The notes beneath the pieces were generated by a model. That model made no database searches. It worked only from the letters and a program-made list of their open reading frames with translations, and had not been told where the DNA came from. 64,000 bases of DNA, taken from the NCBI GenBank assembly GCA_016647705.1, contig JAENRU010000469.1, positions 251,001 to 315,000 on the forward strand. Direction: 5' to 3'. The number at the start of each line of letters is the position of its first letter. The first letter of the stretch is position 1. The translations under genes were made by a program, and so were the position numbers. The DNA is from Eucommia ulmoides. Its lineage: Eukaryota > Streptophyta > Magnoliopsida > Garryales > Eucommiaceae. Of this stretch, positions 21,040-32,962 are shown piece by piece.

Positions 21040-22103
21040 CCCAAAAAGTGGTATTTTTTGTCCGAAAATGGAGAAAATTTAATTTTTGCGTCAAATTTGG
21101 TCTTTTGGGGCCATTTGTAGCTGTTTTTCTTTGAAGGCCGTTTCACACCGAAAAGTGGTAGTTTTGTCCAAAATGGACGCATTTGATTTCTCATTTCAAA
21201 ATTGGTTTTCTTGAATATTTTGGGTGAGTTTTGCCCAGTAGGCCGTTTCCGCCCGAAAAAGTGGTATTCTTCGTCCAAAATGGACGAAATTTCATTTTTG
21301 GGTCAAACGCGGTCTTCTTGGGCTTTTGTTGCTATTTTCTCAAGAAAATTGGTATTTTTGGTCCAAAACAGACGCAGTTGAATTTTTGCGTCAAACTTGG
21401 TCTTTTTGGACTTTTTGTAGGCGTTTTGCTCTAAAGACCGTTTCACCCCCAAAAAGTTGTAGTTTTCGCTGAAAATGGACACATTTGATTCTTCATCTCA
21501 AAATTGAATTTTTTGGGTATTTTGGGTGCGGTTTGCTACGTAGGCCGTTTGTGCCAAAAAAAGTGGTATTCTTCGTCCAAAATGGACGAAGTTTAATTTT
21601 TGGGGCCGTTTCGCACCGAAAAGTGGTAGTTTTGTCCAAAATGGACGCATTTGACTTCTCATTTCAAAATTGGCTTTCTTTGATATTTTGGGTGCGTTTT
21701 GCCCAGTAGGCCGTTTCCTCCCAAAAAAATGGTTTTTCTTCGTCCAAAATGGACGAAGTTTAATTTTCGGGTCAAACGCGGTCTTCTGGGGATTTTGTTG
21801 CCATTTTCTCCGGAAAAGTGGTATTTTTTGTCCAAATTGGACGCAGTCGAATTTTTGAGTCAAAGTTGGCCATTTTGGGATTTTTGTTGGCGATTTGCTC
21901 TGCAGACCGTTTCACCCCCAAAAAGTGGTAGTTTTCGCCAAAAATGGACGCATTTGATTTTTCATTTCAAAATTGGTTTTTTTTGGGTACGTTTTGCTCA
22001 GTAGGCCGTTTCTGGCCAAAAAAGTGGTATTCGTCCTCCAAAATGGACGAAATTGAATTTTCGGGTCAAACGCGGTCTTCTTGGGCCTTTGACGATATTT
22101 CAT
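21040..22103. repeat. S block, 2.42-kb super-repeat copy 2
   Basis: Same variants as 18,618-19,678. It has single-base insertions in T runs near 21,735 and 21,978, and the full GTCCAAAATGG in A1. Confidence 0.88.
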
Positions 22104-23601
22104 CCCAAAAAGTGGTATTTTTTGTCCGAAAATGGAGAAAATTTAATTTTTGCGTCAAATTTGGTCTTTTGGGGCCATTTGTAGCCGTTTTTCTTTGAAG
22201 GCCGTTTCACATCGAAAAGTGGTAGTTTTGTCCAAAATGGACGCATTTGATTTCTCATTTCAAAATTGGTTTTCTTGGATATTTTGGGTGAGTTTTGCCC
22301 AGTAGGCCGTTTCCGCCCGAAAAAGTGGTATTCTTCGTCCAAAATGGACGAAGTTTCATTTTTGGCTCAAACGCGGTCTTCTTGGGCTTTTATTGCTATT
22401 TTCTCATGAAAATTGGTATTTTTGGTCCAAAACAGACGCAGTCGAATTTTTGCGTCAAACTTGGTCTTTTTGGACTTTTTGTCGGCGTTTTGCTCTAAAG
22501 ACCGTTTCACCCCAAAAAGTTGTAGTTTTCGCCGAAAATGGACGCATTTGATTCTTCATCTCAAAATTGAATTTTTTGGGTATTTTGGGTGCGGTTTTCC
22601 AAGTAGGCCGTTTGTCCCAAAAAAAGTGGTATTCTTCGTCCAAAATGGACGAAGTTTAATTTTTGGGTCAAACGCGGTGTTCTTGGGATTTTGTTTCTAT
22701 TTTCTCATGTAAAGTGGTCTTTTTGGTCCAAAACGGACGCAGTCGAATTTTAGCGTCAAAGTTAGCCTTTTTGGGCTGGTTGTGGGCGTTTTGCTCTGAA
22801 GACCGTTTCACCCCCAAAAAGTGGTAGTTTTCGCAAAAAATGGACGTATTTGATTTCTCGTTTCAAAATTGGTTTTAAGGGATATTTTCGGTGCGTTTTG
22901 CCCAGTAGGCCGTTTCCGCCCGAAAAAGTGGTATTCTTCGTCCGAAATGGACGAAGTTTAATTTTTGGGTCAAAAGGCGGTCTTCTTGGGATTTTGTTGC
23001 TATTTTCTCGTGAAAAGTGGTATTTTTGGTCCAAAACAGACGCAATCAAATTTTTGAGTCAAACTTGTTCTTTTCGGACTTTTTCTGGGCGTTTTGCTCT
23101 GAAGACCGTTTCACCCCAAAAAGTGGTAGTTTTGCCAAAAATCGACGTATTTGATTTTTCGTTTCAAAATTGATTTTCAGGGATATTTTCGGTGCGTTTT
23201 GCCCAATAGGCCGTTTCCGCCCGAAAAAGTGGTATTCTTCGTCCGAAATGGACGAAGTTTAATTTTTGGGTCAAACGCGGTCCTCTTGGGATTTTGTTGC
23301 TATTTTCTCGTGAAAGGTGGTATTTTTGGTCCAAAACGGACGCAGTCGAATTTTTAAGTCAAAGTTGGCCATTTTGGGATTTTTGTTGGCGTTTTGCTCT
23401 GCAGACCGTTTCACCCCCAAAAAGTGGTAGTTTTCGCCAAAAATGGACGCATTTGATTTTTCATTTCAACATTGGTTTTTTTGGGTACGTTTTGCTCAGT
23501 AGGCCGTTTCTGCCCAAAAAAGTGGTATTCGTCGTCCAGAATGGACGAAATTGAATTTTCGGGTGAAACGCGGTCTTCTTGGGCCTTTGACGATATTTCA
23601 T
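22104..23601. repeat. L block, subfamily a, 1498 bp
   Basis: Matches the L block at 15,758 (6,346 bp away), including the B2 GCGGTGTTCTTG and A7 AAAAATCGACG variants. A7 ends CCCAATA instead of CCCAGTA. Confidence 0.9.
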
Positions 23602-24961
23602 CCCAAAAAGTGGTATTTTTTGTCCGAAAATGGAGAAAATTTAATTTTTGCGTCAAATTTGGTCTTTTGGGGCCATTTGTAGCCGTTTTTCTTTGAAGGC
23701 CGTTTCACATCGAAAAGTGGTAGTTTTGTCCAAATGGACGCATTTGATTTCTCATTTCAAAATTGGTTTTCTTGGATATTTTGGGTGAGTTTTGCCCAGT
23801 AGGCCGTTTCCGCCCGAAAAAGTGGTATTGTTCGTCCAAAATGGACGAAGTTTCATTTTTGGCTCAAACGCGGTCTTCTTGGGCTTTTGTTGCTATTTTC
23901 TCATGAAAATTGGTATTTTTGGTCCAAAACAGACGCAGTCGAATTTTTCGTCAAACTTGGTCTTTTTGGACTTTTTGTAGGCGTTTTGCTCTAAAGACCG
24001 TTTCACCCCAAAAAGTTGTAGTTTTCGCCGAAAATGGACACATTTGATTCTTCATCTCAAAATTGAATTTTTTGGGTATTTTGGGTGCGGTTTGCTAAGT
24101 AGGCCGTTTGTGCCAAAATAAGTGGTATTCTTCGTCCAAAATGGACGAAGTTTAATTTTTGGGGCCGTTTAGCACCGAAAAGTGGTAGTTTTGTCCAAAA
24201 TGGACGCATTTGACTTCTCATTTCAAAATTGGCTTTCTTTGATATTTTGGGTGCGTTTTGCCCAGTAGGCCGTTTCCTCCCAAAAAAGTGGTATTCTTCG
24301 TCCAAAATGGACGAAGTTTAATTTTCGGGTCAAACGCGGTCTTCTGGGGATTTTGTTGTCATTTTCTCCGGAAAAGTGGTATTTTTTGTCCAAAACTGAC
24401 GCAATCAAATTTTTGAGTCAAACTTGTTCTTTCTGGACTTTTTCTGGGCGTTTTGCTCTGAAGACCGTTTCACCCAAAAAAGTGGTAGTTTTCGCCAAAA
24501 ATGGACGTATTTGATTTTTCCTTTCAAAATTGGTTTTCTTGGATATTTTCGGTGCGTTTTGCCCAGTAGGCCGTTTCCGCCCGAAAAAGTGGTATTCTTC
24601 GTCCGAAATGGACAAGGTTTAATTTTTGGGTCAAACGCGGTCGTCTTGGGATTTTATTGCTATTTTCTCGTGAAAAGTGGTATTTTTGGTCCAAAACGGA
24701 CGCAGTCGAATTTTTCAGTCAAAGTTGGCCATTTTGGGATTTTTGTTGGCGTTTTGCTCTGTAGATCGTTTCACCCCCAAAAAGTGGTAGATTTCGCCAA
24801 AAATGGACGCATTTGATTTTTCATTTCAAAATTGGTTTTTTTGGGTGCGTTTTGCTCAGTAGGCCGTTTCTGCCCAAGCAAGTGGTATTCGTCGTCCAAA
24901 ATGGACGAAATTGAATTTTCGGGTCAAACGCGGTCTTCCTGGGCCTTTGACGATATTTCAT
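23602..24961. repeat. M block, 1360 bp
   Basis: M order. One base is missing from TTTTTGCGTC in C1 (about 23,949), one from GTCCAAATGG in A1, and CATTCGTC-type B1 reads GTATTGTTCGTCC near 23,827. Confidence 0.88.
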
Positions 24962-25555
24962 CCCAAAAAGTGGTATTTTTTGTCCGAAAATGGAGAAAAT
25001 TTAATTTTTGCATCAAATTTGGTCTTTTGGGGCCATTTGTAGCCGTTTTTCTTTGAAGGCCGTTTCACATCGAAAAGTGGTAGTTTTGTCCAAAATGGAC
25101 GCATTTGACTTCTCATTTCAAAATTGGCTTTCTTTGATATTTTGGGTGCGTTTTGCCCAGTAGGCTGTTTCCTCCCAAAAAAGTGGTATTCTTCGTCCAA
25201 AATGGACGAAGTTTAATTTTCGGGTCAAACGCGGTCTTCTGGGGATTTTGTTGCCATTTTCTCCGGAAAAGTGGTATTTTTTGTCCAAATTGGACGCAGT
25301 CGAATTTTTGAGTCAAAGTTGGCCATTTTGGGATTTTTGTTGGCGTTTTGCTCTGCGGACCGTTTCACCCCCAAAAAGTGGTAGTTTTCGCCAAAAATTG
25401 ACGCATTTGATTTTTCATTTCTACATTGGTTTTTTTGGGTACGTTTTGCTCAGTAGGCCGTTTCTGCCCAAAAAAGTGGTATTCGTCGTCCAGAATGGAC
25501 GAAATTGAATTTTCGGGTGAAACGCGGTCTTCTTGGGCCTTTGACGATATTTCAT
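24962..25555. repeat. Minimal block, 594 bp (2 trimers)
   Basis: Reads C3 A1/A3 B3 C2 A4 B4. The hybrid A begins as A1 (GGCCGTTTCACATCG) and continues as A3 (GACTTCTCATTTC, GGCTTTCTTTG). An exchange between A1 and A3 would remove the intervening B1 C1 A2 B2'. Confidence 0.9.
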
Positions 25556-26919
25556 CCCAAAAAGTGGTATTTTTTGTCCGAAAATGGAGAGAAAATTTAA
25601 TTTTTGCGTCAAATTTGGTCTTTTGGGGCCATTTGTAGCCGTTTTTCTTTGAAGGCCGTTTCACATCGAAAAGTGGTAGTTTTGTCCAAAATGGACGCAT
25701 TTGATTTCTCATTTCAAAATTGGTTTTCTTGGATATTTTGGGTGAGTTTTGCCCAGTAGGCCGTTTCCGCCCGAAAAAGTGGTATTCTTCGTCCAAAATG
25801 GACGAAGTTTAATTTTTGGGTGAAACGCGGTCTTCTTGGGCTTTTGTTGCTATTTTCTCATGAAAATTGGTATTTTTGGTCCAAAACAGACGCAGTCGAA
25901 TTTTTGCGTCAAACTTGGTCTTTTTGGACTTTTTGTAGGCGTTTTGCTCTAAAGACCGTTTCACCCCAAAAAGTTGTAGTTTTCGCCGAAAAAGGAGGCA
26001 TTTGATTCTTCATCTCAAAATTGAATTTTTTGGGTATTTTGGGTGCGGTTTGCTAAGTAGGCCGTTTGTCCCAAAAAAAGTGGTATTCTTCGTCCAAAAT
26101 GGACGAAGTTTAATTTTTGGGGCCGTTTCGCACCGAAAAGTGGTAGTTTTGTCCAAAATGGACGCATTTGACTTCTCATTTCAAAATTGGTTTTCTTGGA
26201 TATTTTGGGTGCGTTTTGCCCAATAGGCCGTTTCCTCCCGAAAAAGTGGTATTCTTCGTCCAAAATGGGCGAAGTTTAATTTTCGGGTCAAACGCGGTCT
26301 TCTGGAGATTTTGTTGCCATTTTCTCCAGAAAAGTGGTAGTTTTTTTCCAAAACTGACGCAATCAAATTTTGAGTCAAACTTGTTCTTTTTGGACTTTTT
26401 CTGGGCGTTTTGCTCTGAAGACCGTTTCACCCCCACAAGTGGTAGTTTTCGCCATAAATAGACGTATTTGATTTTTCGTTTCAAAATTTGTTTTCTTGGA
26501 TATTTTCGGTGCGTTTTGCCCAGTAGGCCGTTTCCGCCCGAAAAAGTGGTATTCTTCGTCCGAAATGGACGAAGTTTAATTTTTGGGTCAAACGCGGTCG
26601 TCTTGTGATTTTATTGCTATTTTCTCGTGAAAAGTGGTATTTTTGGTCCGAAACGGACGCAGTTGAATTTTTCAGTCAAAGTTGGCCATTTTGGGATTTT
26701 TGTTGGCGTTTTGCTCTGCAGACCGTTTCACCCCCAAAAAGTGGTAGATTTCGCCAAAAATGGACGCATTTGATTTTTCATTTCAAAATTGGTTTTTTTT
26801 GGGTGCGTTTTGCTCAGTAGGCCGTTTCTGCCCAAGCAAGTGGTATTCGTCGTCCAAAATGGACGAAATTGAATTTTCGGGTCAAACGCGGTCTTCCTGG
26901 GCCTTTGACGATATTTCAT
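25556..26919. repeat. M block, 1364 bp
   Basis: M order with AAAAAGGAGGCATTTG in A2, CCCAATAGGCC at the A3-B3 join, and a T run followed by CC in C2m. Confidence 0.88.
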
Positions 26920-28415
26920 CCCAAAAAGTGGTATTTTTTGTCCGAAAATGGAGAAATTTAATTTTTGCGTCAAATTTGGTCTTTTGGGGCCATTTGTAGC
27001 CGTTTTTCTTTGAAGGCCGTTTCACATCGAAAAGTGGTAGTTTTGTCCAAAATGGACACATTTGATTTCTCATTTCAAAATTGGTTTTCTTGGATATTTT
27101 GGGTGAGTTTTGCCCAGTAGGCCGTTTCCGCCCGAAAAAGTGGTATTCTTCGTCCAAAATGGACGAAGTTTCATTTTTGGCTCAAACGCGGTCTTCTTGG
27201 GCTTTTGTTGCTATTTTCTCATGAAAATTGGTATTTTTGGTCCAAAACAGACGCAGTCGAATTTTTGCGTCAAACTTGGTCTTTTCGGACTTTTTGTCGG
27301 CGTTTTGCTCTAAAGACGGTTTCACCCCAAAAAGTTATAGTTTTCGCCGAAAATGGACGCATTTGATTCTTCATCTCAAAATTGAATTTTTTGGGTATTT
27401 TGGGTGCGGTTTGCTAAGTAGGCCGTTTGTCCCAAAAAAGTGGTATTCTTCGTCCAAAATGGACGAAGTTTAATTTTTGGGTCAAACGCGGTCTTCTTGG
27501 GATTTTGTTTCTATTTTCTCATGTAAAGTGGTCTTTTTGGTCCAAAACGGACGCAGTCGAATTTTAGCGTCAAAGTTTGCCTTTTTGGGCTGGTTGTGGG
27601 CGTTTTGCTCTGAAGACCGTTTCACCCCCAAAAAGTGGTAGTTTTCGCAAAAAATGGACGTATTTGATTTCTTGTTTCAAAATTAGTTTTAAGGGATATT
27701 TTCGGTACGTTTTACCCAGTAGGCCGTTTTCGCCCAAAAAAGTGGTATTCTTCGTCCGAAATGGACGAAGTTTAATTTTCGGGTCAAACGCGGTCTTCTG
27801 AGGATTTTGTTGCCATTTTTTCCTGAAAAGTTGTATTTTTTGTCCAAAACAGACGCAATCGAATTTTTGAGTCAAACTTGTTCTTTTTGGACTTTTTCTG
27901 GGCGTTTTGCTCTGAAGACCGTTTCACCGCAAAAAGTGGTAGTTTTGCCAAAAATGGACGTATTTGATTTTTCGTTTCAAAATTGATTTTTAGGGATATT
28001 TTCGGTGCGTTTTGCCCAGTAGGCCGTTTCCGCCCGAAAAAGTGGTATTCTTCGTCCGAAATGGACAATTTTAATTTTTGGGTCAAACGCGGTCCTCTTG
28101 GGATTTTGTTGCTATTTTCTCGTGAAAGGTGGTATTTCTGGTCCAAAACGGACGCAGTAGAATTTTTAAGTCAAAGTTGGCCATTTTGTGATTTTTGTTG
28201 GCGTTCTGCTCTGCAGACCGTTTCACCCCAAAAAAAGTGGTAGTTTTCGCCAAAAATGGACGCATTTGATTTTTCATTTCAACATTGGTTTTTTTTGGGT
28301 ACGTTTTGCTCAGTAGGCCGTTTCTGCCCAAAAAAGTGGTATTCGTCGTCCAGAATGGACGAAATTGAATTTTCGGGTCAAACGCGGTCTTCTTGGGCCT
28401 TTGACGATATTTTAT
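26920..28415. repeat. L block, subfamily b, 1496 bp
   Basis: Five trimers, with the subfamily b markers TTTTTTCCTGAAAA and GGTATTTCTGG. GGACAATTTTAATTTTTGGG in B7 near 28,066 lost the right palindrome arm. It pairs with 4,712-6,209 at about 22.2 kb distance. Confidence 0.88.
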
Positions 28416-29476
28416 CCCAAAAAGTGGTTTTTTTTGTCCGAAAATGGAGAAAATTTAATTTTTGAGTCAAATTTGGTCTTTTGGGGACATTTGTAGCCGT
28501 TTTTCTTTGAAGGCCGTTTCACATCGAAAAGTGGTAGTTTTGTCCAAAATGGACGCATTTGATTTCTCATTTCAAAATTGGTTTTCTTGGATATTTTGGG
28601 TGCGTTTTGCCCAGTAGGCCGTTTCTGCCCGAAAAAGTGGTATTCTTCGTCCAAAATGGACGAAGTTTAATTTTTGGGTCAAACGCGGTCTTCTTGGGCT
28701 TTTGTTGCTATTTTCTCATGAAAATTCGTATTTTTGGTCCAAAACAGAAGCAGTCGAATTTTTGCGTAAAACTTGGTCTTTTTGGACTTTTTGTAGGCGT
28801 TTTGCTCTAAAGACCGTTTCACCCCAAAAAGTTGTAGTTTTCGCCGAAAATGGACGCATTTGATTCTTCATCTCAAAATTGAATTTTTTGGGTATTTTGG
28901 GTGCGGTTTACTAAGTAGGCCGTTTGTCCCAAAAAAAGTGGTATTCTTCGTCCAAAATGGACGAAGTTTAATTTTTGGGGCCGTTTCGCACCGAAAAGTG
29001 GAAGTTTTGTCCAAAATGGACGCATTTGACTTCTCATTTCAAAATTGGCTTTCTTGGATATTTTGGGTGCGTTTTGCCCAGTAGACCGTTTCCTCCCAAA
29101 AAAGTGGTATTCTTCGTCCAAAATGGACGAAGTTTAATTTTCGGGTCAAACGCGGTCTTCTGGGGATTTTGTTGCCATTTTCTCTGGAAAAGTGGTATTT
29201 TTTGTCAAAAACGGACGCAGTCGAATTTTTGAGTCAAAGTTGGCCATTTTGGGATTTTTGTTGGCGTTTTGCTCTGCAGACCGTTTCACCCCCAAAAAGT
29301 GGTAGTTTTCGCCAAAAATGGACGCATTTGATTTTTCATTTCAAAATTGGTTTTTTTGGGTACGTTTTGCTCAGTAGGCCGTTTCTGCCCAAAAAAGTGG
29401 TATTCGTCGTCCAAAATGGACGAAATTGAATTTTCGGGTCAAACGCGGTCTTCTTGGGCCTTTGACGATATTTCAT
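28416..29476. repeat. S block, 1061 bp
   Basis: Shares CAGAAGCAGTCG, GCGTAAAACTTGG and AAAGTGGAAG with 6,210-7,270, and has the same length to the base. Confidence 0.9.
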
Positions 29477-30538
29477 CCCAAAAAGTGGTATTTTTTGTCC
29501 GAAAATGGAGAAAATTTAATTTTTGCGTCAAATTTGGTCTTTTGGGGCCATTTGTAGCCGTTTTTCTTTGAAGGCCGTTTCACATCGAAAAGTGGTAGTT
29601 TTGTCCAAAATGGACGCATTTCATTTCTCATTTCAAAATTGGTTTTCTTGGATATTTTGGGTGAGTTTTGCCCAGTAGGCCGTTTCCACCCGAACAAGTG
29701 GTATTCTTCGTCCAAAATGGACGAAGTTTAATTTTTGGGGCCGTTTCGCACTGAAAAGTGGTAGTTTTGTCTAAAATGGACGCATTTGACTTCTCATTTC
29801 AAAATTGGTTTTCTTGGATATTTTGGGTGCGTTTTGCCCAGTAGGCCGTTTCCTCCCGAAAAAGGGGTATTCTTCGTCCAAAATGGACGAAGTTTAATTT
29901 TCGGGTCAAACGCGGTCTTCTGGGGATTTTGTTGTCATTTTCTCCGGAAAAATGGTATTTTTTGTCCAAAACTGACGCAATCAAATTTTTGAGTCAAACT
30001 TGTTCTTTTTAGACTTTTTCTGGGCGTTTTGCTCTGAAGACCGTTTCACCCCAAAAAGTGGTAGTTTTCGCCAAAAATGGACGTATTTGTTTTTTCGTTT
30101 CAAAATTGGTTTTCTTGGATATTTTCGGTGCGTTTTGCCCAGTAGGCCGTTTCTGCCCGAAAAAGTGGTATTCTTCGTCCGAAATGGACGAAGTTTAATT
30201 TTTGGGTCAAACGCGGTCGTCTTGGGATTTTATTGCTATTTTCTCGTGAAAAGTGGTATTTTTGGTCCAAAAGGGACGCAGTCGAATTTTTCAATCAAAG
30301 TTGGCCATTTTGGGATTTTTGTTGGCATTCTGCTCTGCAGACCGTTTCACCCCCAAAAAGTGGTAGATTTCGCCAAAAATGGACGCATTTGATTTTTCAT
30401 TTCAAAATTGGTTTTTTTTGGGTGCGTTTTGCTCAGTAGGCCGTTTCTGCCCAAGCAAGTGGTATTCGTCGTCCAAAATGGACGAAATTGAATTTTCGGG
30501 TCAAACGCGGTCTTCTTGGGCCTTTGACGATATTTCAT
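29477..30538. repeat. S-length block with a different order, 1062 bp
   Basis: Reads C3 A1 B1' A3 B3 C2m A5 B5 C A4 B4. It lacks C1-A2 and instead has the extra M-type trimer, so its length equals that of an S block although its composition differs. GCACTGAAAAG and GTCTAAAATGG link it to 7,271-8,798. Confidence 0.88.
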
Positions 30539-31599
30539 CCCAAAAAGTGGTATTTTTTGTCCGAAAATGGAGAAAATTTAATTTTTGCGTCAAATTTGGT
30601 CTTTTGGGGCCATTTGTAGCCGTTTTTCTTTGAAGGCCGTTTCACATCGAAAAGTGGTAGTTTTGTCCAATATGGACGCATTTGATTTCTCATTTCAAAA
30701 TTGGTTTTCTTGGATATTTTGGGTGAGTTTTGCCCAGTAGGCCGTTTCCGCCCGAAAAAGTGGTATTCTTCGTCCAAAATGGACGAAGTTTCATTTTTGG
30801 GTCAAACGCGGTCTTCTTGGGCTTTTGTTGCTATTTTCTCATGAAAATTGGTATTTTTGGTCCAAAACAGACGCAGTCGAATTTTTGCGTCAAACTTGGT
30901 CTTTTTGGACTTTTTGGCGGCGTTTTGCTCTAAAGACCGTTTCACCCCAAAAAGTTGTAGTTTTCGCCGAAAATGGACGCATTTGATTCTTCATCTCAAA
31001 ATTGCATTTTTTGGGTATTTTGGGTGCGGTTTGCTAAGTAGGCCGTTTGTGCCAAAAAAAGTGGTTTTCTTCGTCCAAAATGGACGAAGTTTAATTTTTG
31101 GGGCCGTTTCGCACCGAAAAGTGGTAGTTTTGTCCAAAATGGACGCATTTGACTTCTCATTTCAAAATTGGCTTTCTTTGATATTTTGGGTGCGTTTTGC
31201 CCAGTAGGCCGTTTCCTCCCAAAAAAGTGGTTTTCTTCGTCCAAAATGGACGAAGTTTAATTTTCGGGTCAAACGCGGTCTTCTGGGGATTTTGTTGCCA
31301 TTTTCTCCGGAAAAGTGGTATTTTTTGTCCAAATTGGACGCAGTCGAATTTTTGAGTCAAAGTTAGCCATTTTGGGATTTTTGTTGGCGTTTTGCTCTGC
31401 AGACCGTTTCACCCCCAAAAAGTGGTAGTTTTCGCCAAAAATGGACGCATTTGATTTTTCATTTCAACATTGGTTTTTTTGGGTCCGTTTTGCTCAGTAG
31501 GCCGTTTCTGCCCAAAAAAGTGGTATTCGTCGTCCAGAATGGACGAAATTGATTTTTCAGGTGAAACGCGGTCTTCTTGGGCCTTTGACGATATTTCAT
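30539..31599. repeat. S block, 1061 bp
   Basis: Standard order. Variants: CCAATATGGACG in A1, TTTTTGGCGGCG in C1 and AAAATTGCATTTTTTGGG in A2. Confidence 0.9.
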
Positions 31600-32962
31600 C
31601 CCAAAAAGTGGTATTTTTTGTCCGAAAATGGAGAAAATTTAATTTTTGCGTCAAATTTGGTCTTTTGGGGCCATCTGTAGCCGTTTTTCTTTGAAGGCCG
31701 TTTCACATCGAAAAGTGGTAGTTTTGTCCAAAATGGACGCATTTGATTTCTCATTTCAAAATTGGTTTTCTTGGATATTTTGGGTGAGTTTTGCCCAGTA
31801 GGCCGTTTCCGCCCGAAAAAGTGGTATTCTTCGTCCAAAATGGACGAAGTTTCATTTTTGGCTCAAACGCAGTCTTCTTGGGCTTTTGTTGCTATTTTCT
31901 CATGAAAATTGGTATTTTTGGTCCAAAACAGACGCAGTCGAATTTTTGCGTCAAACTTGGTCTTTTTGGACTTTTTGTCGGCGTTTTGCTCTAAAGACCG
32001 TTTCACCCCAAAAAGTTGTAGTTTTCGCCGAAAATGGACGCATTTGATTCTTCATCTCAAAATTGAATTTTTTGGGTATTTTGGGTGCGGTTTGCTAAGT
32101 ACGCCGTTTGTCCTAAAAAAAGTGGTATTCTTCGTCCAAAATGTACGAAGTTTAATTTTTGGGGCCGTTTTGCACCGAAAAGTGGTAGTTTTGTCCAAAA
32201 TGGACGCATTTGACTTTCCATTTCAAAATTCGTTTTCTTGGATATTTTGGGTGCGTTTTGCCCAGTAGGCCGTTTCCTCCCGAAAAAGTGGTATTCTTCG
32301 TCCAAAATGGACGAAGTTTAATTTTCGGGTCAAACGCGGTCTTCTGGAGATTTTGTTGCCATTTTCTCCGGAAAAGTGGTATTTTTTTTTCCAAAACTGA
32401 CGCAATCAAATTTTTGAGTCAAACTTGTTCTTTTTGGACTTTTTCTGGGCGTTTTGCTCTGAAGACCGTTTCACCCCAAAAAGTGGTAGTTTTCGCCAAA
32501 AATGGACGTATTTGATTTTTCGTTTCAAAATTGGTTTTCTTGGATATTTTCGGTGCGTTTTGCCCAGTAGGCCGTTTCCGCCCGAAAAAGTAGTATTCTT
32601 CGTCCGAAATGGACAAAGTTTAATTTTTGGGTCAAACGCGATCGTCTTGGGATTTTATTGCTATTTTCTCGTGAAAAGTGGTATTTTTGGTCCGAAACGG
32701 ACGCAGTCGAATTTTTCAGTCAAAGTTGGCCATTTTGGGATTTTTGTTGGCGTTTTACTCTGCAGACCGTTTCACCCCCAAAAAGTGGTAGATTTCGCCA
32801 AAAATGGATGCATTTGATTTTTCATTTCAAAATTGGTTTTTTTGGGTGCGTTTTGCTCAGTAGGCCGTTTCTGCCCAAGCAAGTGGTATTCGTCGTCCAA
32901 AATGGACGAAATTGAATTTTCGGGTCAAACGCGGTCTTCCTGGGCCTTTGACGATATTTCAT
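31600..32962. repeat. M block, 1363 bp
   Basis: M order with a nine-T run before CCAAAACTGACG (about 32,382-32,390), GTAGTATTCTTCG and CGCGATCGTC in B5. From about 32.0 kb onward it matches 42,867-44,229. Confidence 0.9.

Larger units (their letters stand above)
17256..22103. repeat. 2.42-kb super-repeat, two copies
   Basis: Anchors 17,256 and 19,679 and the rare variants listed for the four blocks recur at 2,423 bp. The few differences are mostly one-base indels in homopolymers. Confidence 0.92.
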
